DNA of 64,000 nt from VAZQ01 sp963817015 (GCA_963817015.1 CAWFMV010000007.1:496001-560000); one strand, 5' to 3'; positions 37,033-48,144 are shown, counted from the stretch's first letter. Notes: a model not told the origin generated them from the letters alone. A program made the numbers and translations.

Positions 37033-38529
37033 ATGATGCTTGGCGTCGGAATTCGGCGAACGATCGCGCTTGCCTGCGCGCTGGTCGCTTCTCGCTCGCG
37101 TTCCCGCGACCGCGCTGGCGGCGCCGCGCGCGGCGGAGCTTCGGTCCCGAGGTGACGCTCGGCGAGCCGTCCGGCGGCTTCGTCGGACGGCTGAGCGTCA
37201 CGCCGACGCATGGCCCGGTCGGCACGCCGTTGACCGTGACGCGGCGAGGGCTTTCCGCCCGAGCAGGAGGTCGAGCTCGTCTGGCGCACCGTGAAGGGAA
37301 GCTGGAAGGTCACGATCGCCGAATATCTCGGCCGCGAATTCACCCCGGTCGCCTATCGGATCGCGACGGTGAAGACCGACAAGGCCGGCCGCATCGCCGC
37401 CAAGCTTCGAGGCGCCGGAGGATTTCGGCTTCATGCACGACATCGTGGTGCAGCAGGGCGACCGCCTGCTGACGCAGACCGCGTTCAGCATCGACATGAC
37501 GATGAAGCTGCCGGCGCGACGAGCGGCCCGCTCGGCACCGCCGATCGCGGTCGAGGTCCAGGGCATCGGCTGGCGCGAGCTCGAAGGCAGCTGGGTGCTG
37601 CTCTACGACAACAAATATACCGGCTTCATGTCGGCGATGACGACCAGCGGCACCGCGCGCTTCAACGTGCCGGCGACCGGCCATGTCGGCCTGCATGTCC
37701 TCGAAGTCATTCACACCGATTTCGGCTCGCCCTATCGCAACATGCAGCAGTCGCCGGCGCCGGACCGGCCGCAGTTCAAGCTCGATTTCACCATCACGCC
37801 GGGCGCGCCGGTGCTGCCGCCGCCGCCCGAGCAGCAGGCGCAGAAGGCACGTGCGCACGCTGCCGCCGCAGGGCGAGCTGGTGGCGACGCCGGCCTTCTC
37901 GCGGCATCGATCAGCCGGTCACGGTCAGGGCGCGGGCTTCGAGCCGGGCAAGACCTACACGCTCAACTGGAACACCGTCATCGGCAACCGCATGACGCGG
38001 CGGCGGCTGGGAGGAGCAGTCCGCGCGCCGATCGCGGAGGCCAAGGCCGACGCCGCCGGCAACGTCGAATTCCACTTCAAGGCGCCGGACGATCTCGGCG
38101 GCTCGCACAACCTCTGGGTCGACGCCGGCGGCAAGCAAGAAGACCGGCACGTTCTGGATCGCGCCGACCGCGCTGCCGCTCGATGTGGCGCGCGGCCCGG
38201 CCGGCACCACCTTCCAGATCCATCTCAAGGGCGTCGGCTGGAGCGAGACCGCCAACATCTACACGCTGGTCTACGACAACGCGACCTCGGGCTATGCCTG
38301 CGGCTTCAACAGCCAGGGCGACATCGAGATCTTCATGCAGGCGACCGGCGAGCCCGGCTGGCACTTCATCGATCTCTATCCGGCGATCTACAAGGGCAAG
38401 GAGACGCGGCCGAACAATTACCGCCTGCCGCAGCTCACCTTCGCGGACGACCATCCGGGCGAGGACCTGCCGCGCTTCCGCTTCGCCTTCGAGGTGACCC
38501 CGGCGACGACGACCGGGCAGGGGCAGTAG
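37033..38529 (+). CDS. large secreted protein with repeated Ig-like modules, frames broken
   Basis: Assembled from several frames, this is an exported protein of about 490 residues. After a signal (ACALVAS..., FPATALAAP) come at least four similar beta-rich modules, each beginning with a 'GTP-hydrophobic-V' strand: GPVGTPLTVT, PIAVEVQGIGWRELEGSWVL, QPVTVRGAGFEPGKTYTLNW and GTTFQIHLKGVGWSETANIY. Modules two and four share a G-x-GW-x-E, YDN and PATG/ATGEPGWH pattern. It has no known enzyme motif. About seven frame breaks lie between 37090 and 38150. Together with the gene at 36506 it may form a cell-surface or periplasmic unit. Confidence 0.65.
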
Positions 38530-39010
38530 CGGGCGCGATCGTCGCTTTGTGCAACTCCTGGGTGCTCCGGTTGGCGGACTTGAGGCCGTCTTTGCCACAG
38601 GCGCGCGACGCGCCTCACCCGCAGCTGCCCACGAGGGTGGCATTGTGCACAACAAGAAATCGTGCAGCGTCCCTGGCTGCCGATCAGCTACCCCGCCGAA
38701 TTGGTTCGAACGAACCGCACCGCAGCATCCGCGCGATTTCGCCCGTCCCTTGCGGCGCGTCGCAAAACGCGGCTCTAGGAGCCCGTTAACAGTCCCTGCG
38801 GAAAACTCACCCACCGCCGGCTCGCGGATTTGTGAACTGCCGCCTTGCGGCCTCAAAGCGGCCCTCCTATATGAGGCAGGACGCCGCGGGGGCGGCGTTT
38901 AACGTGTAATCTCAGGGGGTCGGACGAGGTTTCATGCCATCGTGCATGGCCTCCGTCCGGGTGCCGTCTGGGCCCGGCCGACCTGCCGCAGCGAGAGAGG
39001 ATAGAAAGCC
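38530..39010. other. 481-bp region before dnaK
   Basis: It contains a predicted RpoH promoter at 38844 and a 14-base palindrome (GGTTCGAACGAACC) at 38703-38716. No convincing gene is present; the open frames lack ribosome sites. Confidence 0.6.
38844..38872 (+). promoter_or_regulatory. predicted RpoH (sigma-32) promoter of dnaK
   Basis: CTTG (38844-38847), 18 bases, then CCTATAT (38866-38872). This fits the alphaproteobacterial RpoH consensus CTTG-N17/18-CYTATNT at every position. It lies 138 bp before dnaK. Confidence 0.75.
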
Positions 39011-40917
<1,907 letters not shown>

Positions 40918-41287
40918 TGCAGGGCGCCGCGATGCGGACCGCCGTGCACGATCGACGTCACAAGCGGGGTTAGCGCATGGTCCTGCGAAGTGGATATCGG
41001 TTCGCCGGCGCACTGCATGCGCCACTCGACGCGTCTGGAGCATGGCCGCAACCAGCGGGCACATGCTCCAGTTGGCCATGTTCCAATTGGCCGATCCCCC
41101 ACACGCGCGATGGTGGTGACGTCGTATCTCAGCAAGTCGTTAGTGCTTGGTCCGCTTCGGCGCTTGGCTATCCAGGCGTCGGGCGGACTTTTCGCCCTTT
41201 CGTTGTCACATTCTTTGAAGCACCATGAACGATCAGGTAAAGTTCGGCGCCGGCGCCACGAAAGATTCGATGGGGTGGGAAGCGGGG
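40918..41287. other. 370-bp dnaK-dnaJ gap
   Basis: No gene is seen. A 17-base stretch (ATCCAGGCGTCGGGCGG, about 41169) also occurs inside dnaK near 40499. The dnaJ-proximal part has upstream in-frame codons without a ribosome site. Confidence 0.5.
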
Positions 41288-42421
41288 ATGTCCAAGCGCT
41301 GCTACTACGAGGTCCTCGAGGTCGAGCGCGGCGCCAACGACGCCGATGTCAAGACTGCCTTCCGCAAGCTCGCGATGAAGTGGCATCCCGATCGCAATCC
41401 TGGCGACGCCTCGAGCGAGCAGCGCTTCAAGGAGATCAACGAGGCCTACGAGATCCTCAAGGACGCCGACAAGCGTGCCGCCTACGATCGCTTCGGCCAT
41501 GCCGCCTTCGAGCAGGGCATGGGCAACGGCGCGCACGACTTCGGCCCCGGTTTCGGCTCGGCGTTCGCGGATATCTTCGAAGGCATCTTCGGCATGTCCG
41601 GTGGGCGCGGGCGCGGCAATCGCGCCGAGCGCGGCGCCGATCTGCGCTACAACATGGAGATCACGCTCGACGAGGCGTTCGCGGGCAAGACCGCGCAGGT
41701 GCGCATCCCGACCTCGGTGTCCTGCGAAGCCTGCTCCGGCACCGGCGCCAAGGCCGGCACCAAACCAAAAGCCTGTCCGCACTGCGGTGGCGCCGGACGC
41801 ATCCGTCATGCGCAGGGTTTCTTCACGCTGGAGCGCACCTGCACCGGCTGCCAGGGCCGCGGCCAGGTGATCGAAAGCCCATGCCCGACGTGCTCGGGCT
41901 CGGGCCGCGTCACGCGCGAGCGTACGCTCTCGGTCAACATTCCGCCGGGCGTCGAGGACGGCACGCGCATCCGGCTTGCGAGCGAGGGCGAGGCCGGCGT
42001 GCGCGGCGGGCCCTCCGGCGATCTCTACATCTTTCTCTCGCTTGCGACGCACGCGTTTTTCCAGCGCGACGGCGCCGATCTGCATTGCCGCGTGCCGATC
42101 TCCATGGTGCAGGCTGCGCTCGGCGGCGAATTCGAGGTGCCCACCATCGACGGCGCCAAGACGCGTGTGAAAGTGCCGGAAGGCACTCAGTCGGGGCGGC
42201 GATTCCGCTTGCATGGCAAGGGTATGCCGGTGCTGCGCTCGCGCCAGACCGGCGACATGTATGTACAGGTGATGGTCGAGACGCCGCAGAAGCTGACCAA
42301 GCGCCAGCGTGAATTGCTCAATGAATTCGAGAAGTTATCGTCGCAGGAGACGCACCCTGAATCTGCCGGATTCTTCGGCAAGATGCGGGAGCTTCTGGGC
42401 GGACGGGCGAGCTCGGCCTGA
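41288..42421 (+). CDS. dnaJ: chaperone protein DnaJ
   Basis: A 377-residue Hsp40. J-domain at residues 1-70 with the HPD motif (KLAMKWHPDRNPGD), Gly/Phe-rich region (FGPGFGSAF), four zinc-binding CxxCxGxG repeats (CEACSGTG, CPHCGGAG, CTGCQGRG, CPTCSGSG) and the C-terminal substrate-binding domains. I start at ATG 41288, which gives MSKRCYYEVLEV and has GGGAAG upstream; the longer frame from 41225 is not family-like. No frame breaks, in contrast to dnaK. Confidence 0.97.
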   Translation: MSKRCYYEVLEVERGANDADVKTAFRKLAMKWHPDRNPGDASSEQRFKEINEAYEILKDADKRAAYDRFGHAAFEQGMGNGAHDFGPGFGSAFADIFEGIFGMSGGRGRGNRAERGADLRYNMEITLDEAFAGKTAQVRIPTSVSCEACSGTGAKAGTKPKACPHCGGAGRIRHAQGFFTLERTCTGCQGRGQVIESPCPTCSGSGRVTRERTLSVNIPPGVEDGTRIRLASEGEAGVRGGPSGDLYIFLSLATHAFFQRDGADLHCRVPISMVQAALGGEFEVPTIDGAKTRVKVPEGTQSGRRFRLHGKGMPVLRSRQTGDMYVQVMVETPQKLTKRQRELLNEFEKLSSQETHPESAGFFGKMRELLGGRASSA

Positions 42422-42572
42422 CCGGAAATGGAACACTTGACCCCCACGGCGGGTAGCCTTACCGATGATGACCACTGACCGATGACATCCATGCGACAGT
42501 CGGATGACTGCTGCGAGTATCGCAAGCGAATGACAGGCAACATCTCGGTCATTTTGTAGCGTCAGCCGCCCA

Positions 42573-43364
42573 ATGCCCATCCAGGCCCTCCAAGTTCTCG
42601 AACGCAAGATCGAAAGGCAGATCAGGCTTTTCGAGCTCAAGAACCGTGCGCTTGGTCGCAAGCTCGAGCGCAAGATCGCGACGCAGAAGGAGCGCATCGG
42701 TCAGAAGTTCGACGCTCACAAGCTGCGCATTGAACAGAAGTTCGATGCGCAAAAGAAGAAATTCGAGACCCACATTCGCCGCTTCGAGCAGAAGAACGGG
42801 ATTCGCATCGACGACGAGTTTCGTTTCTTCCGAAACTGGATGGAGAAGCCGCTCTCGATGGGCGCGGTGACGCCGTCCGGCAAGGCGCTCGCCCGCACCA
42901 TGGCGGAATACGTGGACCCGCATTCGGACGGCCCGATCATCGAGCTCGGTCCCGGCACTGGGCCAGTGACCGAGGCGCTGGTGGCGCGCGGGATTGATCC
43001 GGCTCGCCTGGTGCTGGTCGAGTTCGACCCGACCTTCTGCCGGCTGCTGCGTAAGCGCTATCCGCAGGCGACCGTGGTGCAGGGCGATGCCTACCGGCTG
43101 CGCACGCTGCTGACGTCGATCCTGCGCCAGCCAGCCGCCGCGGTGGTGTCGGGCCTGCCCTTGTTCACCAAGCCGCTCAAGATGCGGCTTCGCCTGCTGC
43201 AGGAAGCCTTCGGCCTGATGGCAGGGGGCGCCCCGTTCGTGCAGTTCACTTATGCCGCGGTGTCGCCTATCCCGCGCCGGCTCGATCGTGTCCGCTCGCA
43301 GGCCTCCGAGCGCATCTGGACCAATATCCCGCCCGCGCGCGTGTGGGTTTACCGGAAGTATTGA
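42573..43364 (+). CDS. pmtA: PmtA-like phospholipid N-methyltransferase
   Basis: A 263-residue SAM-dependent methyltransferase. Residues 1-70 are a highly charged, repetitive coiled-coil region (KLERKIATQKERIGQKFDAH). The methyltransferase core has EKPLSMGAVTPSGKALARTM, the SAM loop IIELGPGTGPVTEAL and SGLPLFTKPLKMRL. This matches PmtA of rhizobia, which methylates phosphatidylethanolamine toward phosphatidylcholine. In Bradyrhizobium pmtA is, as I recall, close to dnaJ, as here. The coiled-coil N-terminus is unusually long. Confidence 0.8.
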   Translation: MPIQALQVLERKIERQIRLFELKNRALGRKLERKIATQKERIGQKFDAHKLRIEQKFDAQKKKFETHIRRFEQKNGIRIDDEFRFFRNWMEKPLSMGAVTPSGKALARTMAEYVDPHSDGPIIELGPGTGPVTEALVARGIDPARLVLVEFDPTFCRLLRKRYPQATVVQGDAYRLRTLLTSILRQPAAAVVSGLPLFTKPLKMRLRLLQEAFGLMAGGAPFVQFTYAAVSPIPRRLDRVRSQASERIWTNIPPARVWVYRKY

Positions 43365-43476
43365 TCCGGCGGGGCTAGTGCCCCGTTTCCGAAGTTCGTG
43401 GTACACCTCAGCACGCTCTGCCGGCTGGCTCCAATAAGATTTCCAATTGATCGACGCGTGCCGTATTCTCCCTTCG

Positions 43477-43555
43477 TTCCCGCGCAAGCGGGAGCCAGGA
43501 GCCGCTGGCTCGAACTAGTCGATTGATCGCTCTGGGTCCCCGCTTGCGCGGGGAC
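43477..43555. repeat. double-hairpin interspersed repeat, copy 2
   Basis: TTCCCGCGCAAGCGGGAG (43477-43494) and GTCCCCGCTTGCGCGGGGAC (43536-43555), the same two hairpins and spacing as at 14051. It lies between pmtA and the reductase gene. Confidence 0.85.
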
Positions 43556-43580
43556 GAGCCCACCCGCCATTTGGTTTGCC

Positions 43581-44165
43581 ATGTCCTCCCCGAAAATCCT
43601 GGTCATCCCGGGCTCGCTGCGCACCGGGTCCTTCAATGTGAAGCTTGCCGCGCTCGCCACCAAGGAGCTTGCGCTGGCCGATGCCGACGTGACCCGCATC
43701 TCGCTCGCCGATTATCCGCTGCCGATCTATGACGCCGATCTCGCCAAGTCGGAGCTGCCGCAAAGCGCCATCAGGCTCAAGCAGCTCGTCGGCAACCACG
43801 GCGGCATCTTCATTGCGAGCCCGGAATACAATGCGTCGATCACGCCGCTCCTGAAGAACGCGATCGACTGGATCTCGGTCGTGCGCGAGCGCGACGAGCC
43901 GCAGCTGTACACTTTCCAGAACCGCGCCTTCGCGCTCGGCGCCGCCTCGCCCGGCCGCTCTGGCGGGATGCAGTCGCTGATCACGCTGCGCCAGGTGCTG
44001 GCGATCGGCTGCCGGGCGTTGGTTGTGCCGGAGCAGGTGACGATCCCGAACGCCGGCGAGGCCTTCGATGCGAGCGACGAGCTCAAGGATGCGCGCGCGG
44101 GCGCGCAGCTCAAGCTGGTGGTACGCAAGCTGGTCGACTATGCCCGCATGATGGGGGACCGCTGA
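43581..44165 (+). CDS. NAD(P)H-dependent FMN reductase
   Basis: A 194-residue flavodoxin-like protein. It opens with KILVIPGSLRTGSFNVKLA (FMN phosphate loop) and has ASPEYNASITPLLKNAIDWISVVRE and ALGAASPGRSGGMQSLITLR, both typical for the chromate-reductase/NADPH-FMN reductase family. It reduces FMN or quinones with NAD(P)H. It ends 1 bp before pyrF, so the two are probably one operon, as in related genomes. Confidence 0.93.
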   Translation: MSSPKILVIPGSLRTGSFNVKLAALATKELALADADVTRISLADYPLPIYDADLAKSELPQSAIRLKQLVGNHGGIFIASPEYNASITPLLKNAIDWISVVRERDEPQLYTFQNRAFALGAASPGRSGGMQSLITLRQVLAIGCRALVVPEQVTIPNAGEAFDASDELKDARAGAQLKLVVRKLVDYARMMGDR

Positions 44166-44166
44166 G

Positions 44167-44862
44167 ATGCTCAATCCGCGCGACCGTCTGATCGTGGCGC
44201 TCGATGTCTCGTCCGTTGCCGAGGCGGAGGCGCTCATCAGCAAGCTCGGCGAGGCGGTCACGTTCTACAAGATCGGCTACCAGCTTGGCTTCGCGGGCGG
44301 GCTCGCGCTGGCAGAGCGGCTCGCCAAGAACGGCAAGCAGGTGTTCGTCGACATGAAGCTGCACGACATCGGCAACACGGTCGCGCAGGGGGTGAAGAGC
44401 GTGGCGCGACTGGGCGCAAGCTTCCTCACCGTGCACGCCTATCCGCAGACCATGCATGCGGCGGTCGATGCGCGCCGCGGCACGTCGTTGCGCATTCTCG
44501 CCGTCACCGTGCTCACCTCCTACAACGATGCCGATCTAGCCGCCTCCGGCTACGACTTTACGGTGGGGGAGCTTGTCGCCGAGCGCGCCGCGCAGGCGCG
44601 CGACATCGGAGTCGACGGGCTTGTCTGCTCGGCGGCGGAAGCCGAGATCGTGCGCCCGCTCTTGGGCCCCGGCATGGTGCTGGTCACGCCCGGCATCCGC
44701 CCGATGCAGACCGACGCCGATGACCAGAAGCGCATCATGACGCCGGGCGAAGCGGTGCGCGCCGGCGCCGATTATCTGGTGGTGGGCCGGCCCGTGATCG
44801 CGGCCGATGATCCGAGAGCGGCCGCGGAGGCGATTGTCGCGGAGATCGCAGCGGCGGCGTGA
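44167..44862 (+). CDS. pyrF: orotidine 5'-phosphate decarboxylase
   Basis: A 231-residue enzyme that forms UMP in pyrimidine synthesis. Motifs: RLIVALDVSSVAEAEALI at the N-terminus, FVDMKLHDIGNTVAQGVKS (catalytic D-x-K-x-x-D) and TPGIRPMQTDADDQKRIMTPG, GADYLVVGRPV at the end. Length is normal and no frame breaks are seen. Confidence 0.97.
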   Translation: MLNPRDRLIVALDVSSVAEAEALISKLGEAVTFYKIGYQLGFAGGLALAERLAKNGKQVFVDMKLHDIGNTVAQGVKSVARLGASFLTVHAYPQTMHAAVDARRGTSLRILAVTVLTSYNDADLAASGYDFTVGELVAERAAQARDIGVDGLVCSAAEAEIVRPLLGPGMVLVTPGIRPMQTDADDQKRIMTPGEAVRAGADYLVVGRPVIAADDPRAAAEAIVAEIAAAA

Positions 44863-44880
44863 GGATAATTGAGCGTGCTG

Positions 44881-45177
44881 TTATTGAGCGCCCCCTGTCC
44901 AGGGGCGTCGCGTGGCGTGCCGGATGTGCACGATTCTCACCGTGTCACCGAAAATCCGAGAGAAGATTTTGAATGGATAGCGAACAAGCGGTACAACTCG
45001 CACGCCGGGCCGCCCCTCGACGCGAGGCGCCCTCTCAGGAAAATCGGCAATATTGGTTACAACGTCTCTGATGCGCGCTTCGAGTGCGGCGGTCACTCGA
45101 TCGCCAAATTATCTGCGGCAATAACCAGAAATCTCGCGCAAGTCACGAACGGCACAATTCGTGAACTCCACCATCAT
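44881..45177 (-). pseudogene. ParE/RelE-type toxin gene with an in-frame stop
   Basis: From ATG 45177 the product reads VEFTNCAVRDLREISGYCRR, then TAA (45111-45109), then FGDRVTAALEARIRDVVTNI and RVEGRPGVRVVPLVRYPFKIF and end VRIVHIRHATRRPW. The whole is 98 residues, normal for ParE/RelE toxins (gyrase poisons or mRNA endonucleases). The stop falls where relatives have a Glu or Gln. The frame is otherwise intact, so a single base substitution killed it, or the base is a sequencing error. The antitoxin gene overlaps its start (ATGA). Confidence 0.85.
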
Positions 45178-45392
45178 TGATGGCGGAACGAGCGAAAGGC
45201 GGCTTCGACCTCGTCGTCACTCGCAACCCCACTGCGATCGGCCTCGTCGAGAGCCTGCAGCTCCTCGGCCGTGGCTCTATAGACGCCGGTGCGGCGCGAT
45301 TCGATCTGGCGCGCAAGCTCCGCCAGCTCTTCCTGGTCTTCGGGTGGCCAGGAGGCCACCTGCTCGAAAAGCTCTTTGATCGCAGGGCTCAT
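45174..45392 (-). CDS. antitoxin of a ParE/RelE module
   Basis: A 72-residue acidic protein (ELFEQVASWPPEDQEELAELA, then ATAEELQALDEADRSGVASDD). Such short proteins are encoded directly before RelE/ParE toxins as antitoxins. ATG 45392 is the first canonical start; a TTG at 45398 precedes it. With the toxin broken, the antitoxin may be a leftover or may act in trans. Confidence 0.82.
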   Translation of the reverse strand: MSPAIKELFEQVASWPPEDQEELAELARQIESRRTGVYRATAEELQALDEADRSGVASDDEVEAAFRSFRHQ

Positions 45393-45578
45393 GATCAAAT
45401 TATATCACACTACTTGTCGATGGCCACGCCCGACGAGAAATATCCGCGCCACGGCGCTCTGAACGCGCCATCGTTGTGCCGATGTTCGTTATGACTTTGT
45501 CGGCATGACCGCGATTGCTGGTTCAGCAGCTCCTTCGCGACGTCCGCTGGATTTTTAAGCTCGCTGCCAGCGCGACCT

Positions 45579-46424
45579 TTGCCGGCGCCGTCCTGCTTGA
45601 CGGCCGCCGTTGTTGCCGTCGGCCTATTTCTCTCCGCACCGGCGCGCGCCATTGTCGGTGCTGCGCCGGCAGATATTCCGGTGGAAACCGTCTCGATTGC
45701 GTCGGGTTCGGGCGCAACGCTGCGCGGCTGGTTCGTGCCGGGGCGGCCGGGTGCTGGCACCGTCGTGCTGATGCATGGCGTGCATGGCAACAGACTCTCG
45801 ATGTTGCGGCGGGCGCAGCTATTCCACGCCGAGGGCTTCGCGGTTCTGCTGTTCGACTTTCAGGCGCATGGCGAATTGACCGGCGCACGCATCACCTTCG
45901 GGCATCGCGAAGGCCAGGACGCGGCGGCTGCGATCGCGTATTTGCGCGCGCGGCTGCCGAACGAGCGCATTGGCGCAATCGGCAGCTCGCTCGGCGGAGC
46001 CGCCGCGCTGCTTGCGCCTGCGCCGCTCGATGTCGATGCGCTGGTGCTCGAATCGGTCTATCCGCATATCGACGCTGCCATCGCAAACCGCATCCGCGCC
46101 GTGCTCGGTCCGATCGGGGCCGTGGTGGCGCCGCCGACCACTGCTCTGTTCAAGCTGCTGCTGCCGCCGTTTCTCGGCGTGAGCGCGGCCGATCTGCGCC
46201 CGATCGATCGCGTCGCGACTGTGCGGGCGCCGATTCTGCTCGCTGCCGGCACTCGCGATGATCGCACCACCGTTGCGGAAGTGCGGGCGATGTTCGCGCG
46301 CGCGAACGAGCCCAAGCGGCTCTGGCTGGTCGAAGGCGCCGGCCATGTCGATCTCGAAGGCTTCACGCCGGCCGATTACCGCGACCATGTGCTGGCGTTC
46401 ATGATCGAGATGCTGCGGCAGTAG
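45579..46424 (+). CDS. exported alpha/beta-hydrolase
   Basis: A 281-residue protein with a signal peptide (CLTAAVVAVGLFLSAPARA). Fold marks: VVLMHGVHGNRLSMLRRA (oxyanion), IGAIGSSLGGAAALLAPA (nucleophile Ser), LLAAGTRDDRTTV (acid) and EGAGHVDLEGF (catalytic His). The TTG at 45579 is used as start; a frame break near 45590 could join an upstream piece (FKLAASATFAGAVLL), so the N-terminus is uncertain. Similar to the S9-like serine aminopeptidase/hydrolase group. The substrate is unknown. Confidence 0.83.
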   Translation: MPAPSCLTAAVVAVGLFLSAPARAIVGAAPADIPVETVSIASGSGATLRGWFVPGRPGAGTVVLMHGVHGNRLSMLRRAQLFHAEGFAVLLFDFQAHGELTGARITFGHREGQDAAAAIAYLRARLPNERIGAIGSSLGGAAALLAPAPLDVDALVLESVYPHIDAAIANRIRAVLGPIGAVVAPPTTALFKLLLPPFLGVSAADLRPIDRVATVRAPILLAAGTRDDRTTVAEVRAMFARANEPKRLWLVEGAGHVDLEGFTPADYRDHVLAFMIEMLRQ

Positions 46425-46580
46425 GCCGGTAGGCCCCTGCCCTCCAGCCAAGAGTACTTTTCCCTTCATGGGCTTAACCCTGTTTGCCGGGGCAGCCCCG
46501 AGATAAGGCCGGCTGTCCGCCGGGCTCCTTTCCTTGCTGCGGCCGCCCCGCTATATCCCGGCGGAACGGGAGTAGCAGTC

Positions 46581-47390
46581 ATGGCCGACATGCGGCTGAT
46601 CGTGGCGGGCGCCGGCGGGCGCATGGGGCGCACGCTGATCCAGGCGATTGCGGCGATGCCGGGCGTCTCGCTCGCGGGCGCGATCGAGGCCGCGGGCGCG
46701 GCCGTGATCGGGCGCGATTCGGGCGAGCTGGCCGGCCTCGGGCCAAACGGCATCGCGGTCACGACTGATCTCGCGCCCCTGCTTGCCAAAGCGGATGCGC
46801 TCATCGACTTCACGGTGCCGGCCGCGACCCGCGTGTTCCTGGAGCTTACTGCCGGCCGCGTCCATATCATCGGCACCACCGGGCTCACCGCCGAGGACGA
46901 GGCGCTGATCGCGCAGGCCGCGCAACGCGCGACCGTGGTCAAGTCCGGCAATATGAGCCTCGGCGTCAATCTCCTGGCCGCGCTGGTCAAGCGGGTGGCA
47001 AAGACGCTCGATCAGGACTTCGACATCGAGATCCTGGAGATGCACCACGGCAAGAAGATCGACGCGCCGTCGGGCACCGCGCTGATGCTGGGGCGCGCGG
47101 CGGCCGAAGGCCGTGGCATCGATCTTGCCAAGCGTTCGGTGCGCGGCCGCGACGGCGAGACCGGGTCGCGCCGTCCGGGCGACATCGGCTTTGCGGCGCT
47201 GCGCGGCGGCACGGTGGTGGGCGACCACAGCGTGATCTTCGCCGGCACCGCCGAGCGCATTGAGTTGTCGCACAAGGCCGAGGATCGCATGATCTTCGCG
47301 CGCGGCGCGCTCAAGGCGGCGCTGTGGGCGCGCGGCAAGGAGCCGGGGCTCTACTCGATGGCCGACGTGCTGGGGCTGAGGGACATCTGA
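46581..47390 (+). CDS. dapB: 4-hydroxy-tetrahydrodipicolinate reductase
   Basis: A 269-residue enzyme of lysine and diaminopimelate synthesis. It begins RLIVAGAGGRMGRTLIQAI (NAD(P)H site), with TGLTAEDEALI, EMHHGKKIDAPSGTALMLG (catalytic His and Lys) and FAALRGGTVVGDHSVIFAG. Normal length. gpmA follows in the same direction. Confidence 0.97.
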   Translation: MADMRLIVAGAGGRMGRTLIQAIAAMPGVSLAGAIEAAGAAVIGRDSGELAGLGPNGIAVTTDLAPLLAKADALIDFTVPAATRVFLELTAGRVHIIGTTGLTAEDEALIAQAAQRATVVKSGNMSLGVNLLAALVKRVAKTLDQDFDIEILEMHHGKKIDAPSGTALMLGRAAAEGRGIDLAKRSVRGRDGETGSRRPGDIGFAALRGGTVVGDHSVIFAGTAERIELSHKAEDRMIFARGALKAALWARGKEPGLYSMADVLGLRDI

Positions 47391-47426
47391 CGCATTGCAA
47401 GTGAGTAACGACAAGGGAATCGACCA

Positions 47427-48050
47427 ATGACTGACCGCCTGCTTGTGCTCGTGCGCCATGGCGAGAGCGAATGGAACCTGACCAACCTGTTCACCGGGTG
47501 GAAGGACGTCGACCTCACCGAGAACGGCGTCAAGGAAGCGCGCAATGCCGGCCGCAAGCTCAAGGCGCAGGGCATCCGCTTCGACGTCGGCTACACCTCG
47601 GCGCTCAAGCGCGCGCAGCGATCGCTCGACCTCGTTCTCGAGGAGATGGGCCAGAGCAACATTCCGGTGATCAAGAACCTGGCGCTCAACGAGCGCGACT
47701 ATGGCGACCTCTCCGGCCTGAACAAGGACGAAGCGCGTAAGAAATGGGGCGAAGAGCAGGTCCATGTCTGGCGCCGCTCCTATGATGTGCCGCCGCCCGG
47801 CGGCGAGAGCCTCAAGGATACCGCCGCGCGCGTGTTGCCCTACTACATCCAGGAAATCCTGCCGCGCGTGCTGCGCGGCGAGAGCGTGCTGGTGGCCGCG
47901 CACGGCAATTCGCTGCGCGCGCTGGTGATGGTGCTGGAGCGTCTCGACACCAAGCAGATACTCAGCCGGGAGCTCGCAACCGGCGTGCCGCTGATCTACC
48001 ATCTCAACGCTGATTCGACGGTGGCGTCGAAACTCGATCTGGCTGCGTAA
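47427..48050 (+). CDS. gpmA: 2,3-bisphosphoglycerate-dependent phosphoglycerate mutase
   Basis: A 207-residue mutase interconverting 3- and 2-phosphoglycerate. It opens LLVLVRHGESEWNLTNLFTG (phosphohistidine) and has TSALKRAQRSLDLVL, NERDYGDLSGLNKDEA, YDVPPPGGESLKDTA and VLVAAHGNSLRALVM. Slightly shorter than the enterobacterial enzyme, as usual in Rhizobiales. Confidence 0.97.
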   Translation: MTDRLLVLVRHGESEWNLTNLFTGWKDVDLTENGVKEARNAGRKLKAQGIRFDVGYTSALKRAQRSLDLVLEEMGQSNIPVIKNLALNERDYGDLSGLNKDEARKKWGEEQVHVWRRSYDVPPPGGESLKDTAARVLPYYIQEILPRVLRGESVLVAAHGNSLRALVMVLERLDTKQILSRELATGVPLIYHLNADSTVASKLDLAA

Positions 48051-48071
48051 GGGGAACGTCAGACCTTGTTC

Positions 48072-48144
48072 GAGCATGATCTTGTTCCGAAAACCGGTTT
48101 CCACCCCGGATCAAGTCCGGGGCAGGCTTTTTCGGGATCATGCT
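48072..48144. repeat. GAGCATGATC palindromic repeat, copy C, with a nested hairpin
   Basis: The ends match copies A and B (GAGCATGATCTTGTTCCGAA to TTTTTCGGGATCATGC), but the middle holds an additional hairpin, CCCCGGATCAAGTCCGGGG (48104-48122), absent from the other copies. It looks like one repeat inserted in another. Confidence 0.82.

Noticed and set aside
38703..38716. GGTTCGAACGAACC, resembling a tRNA T-arm
   Set aside because: No acceptor stem, anticodon arm or CCA context is present around it; kept only as a palindrome of unknown role.
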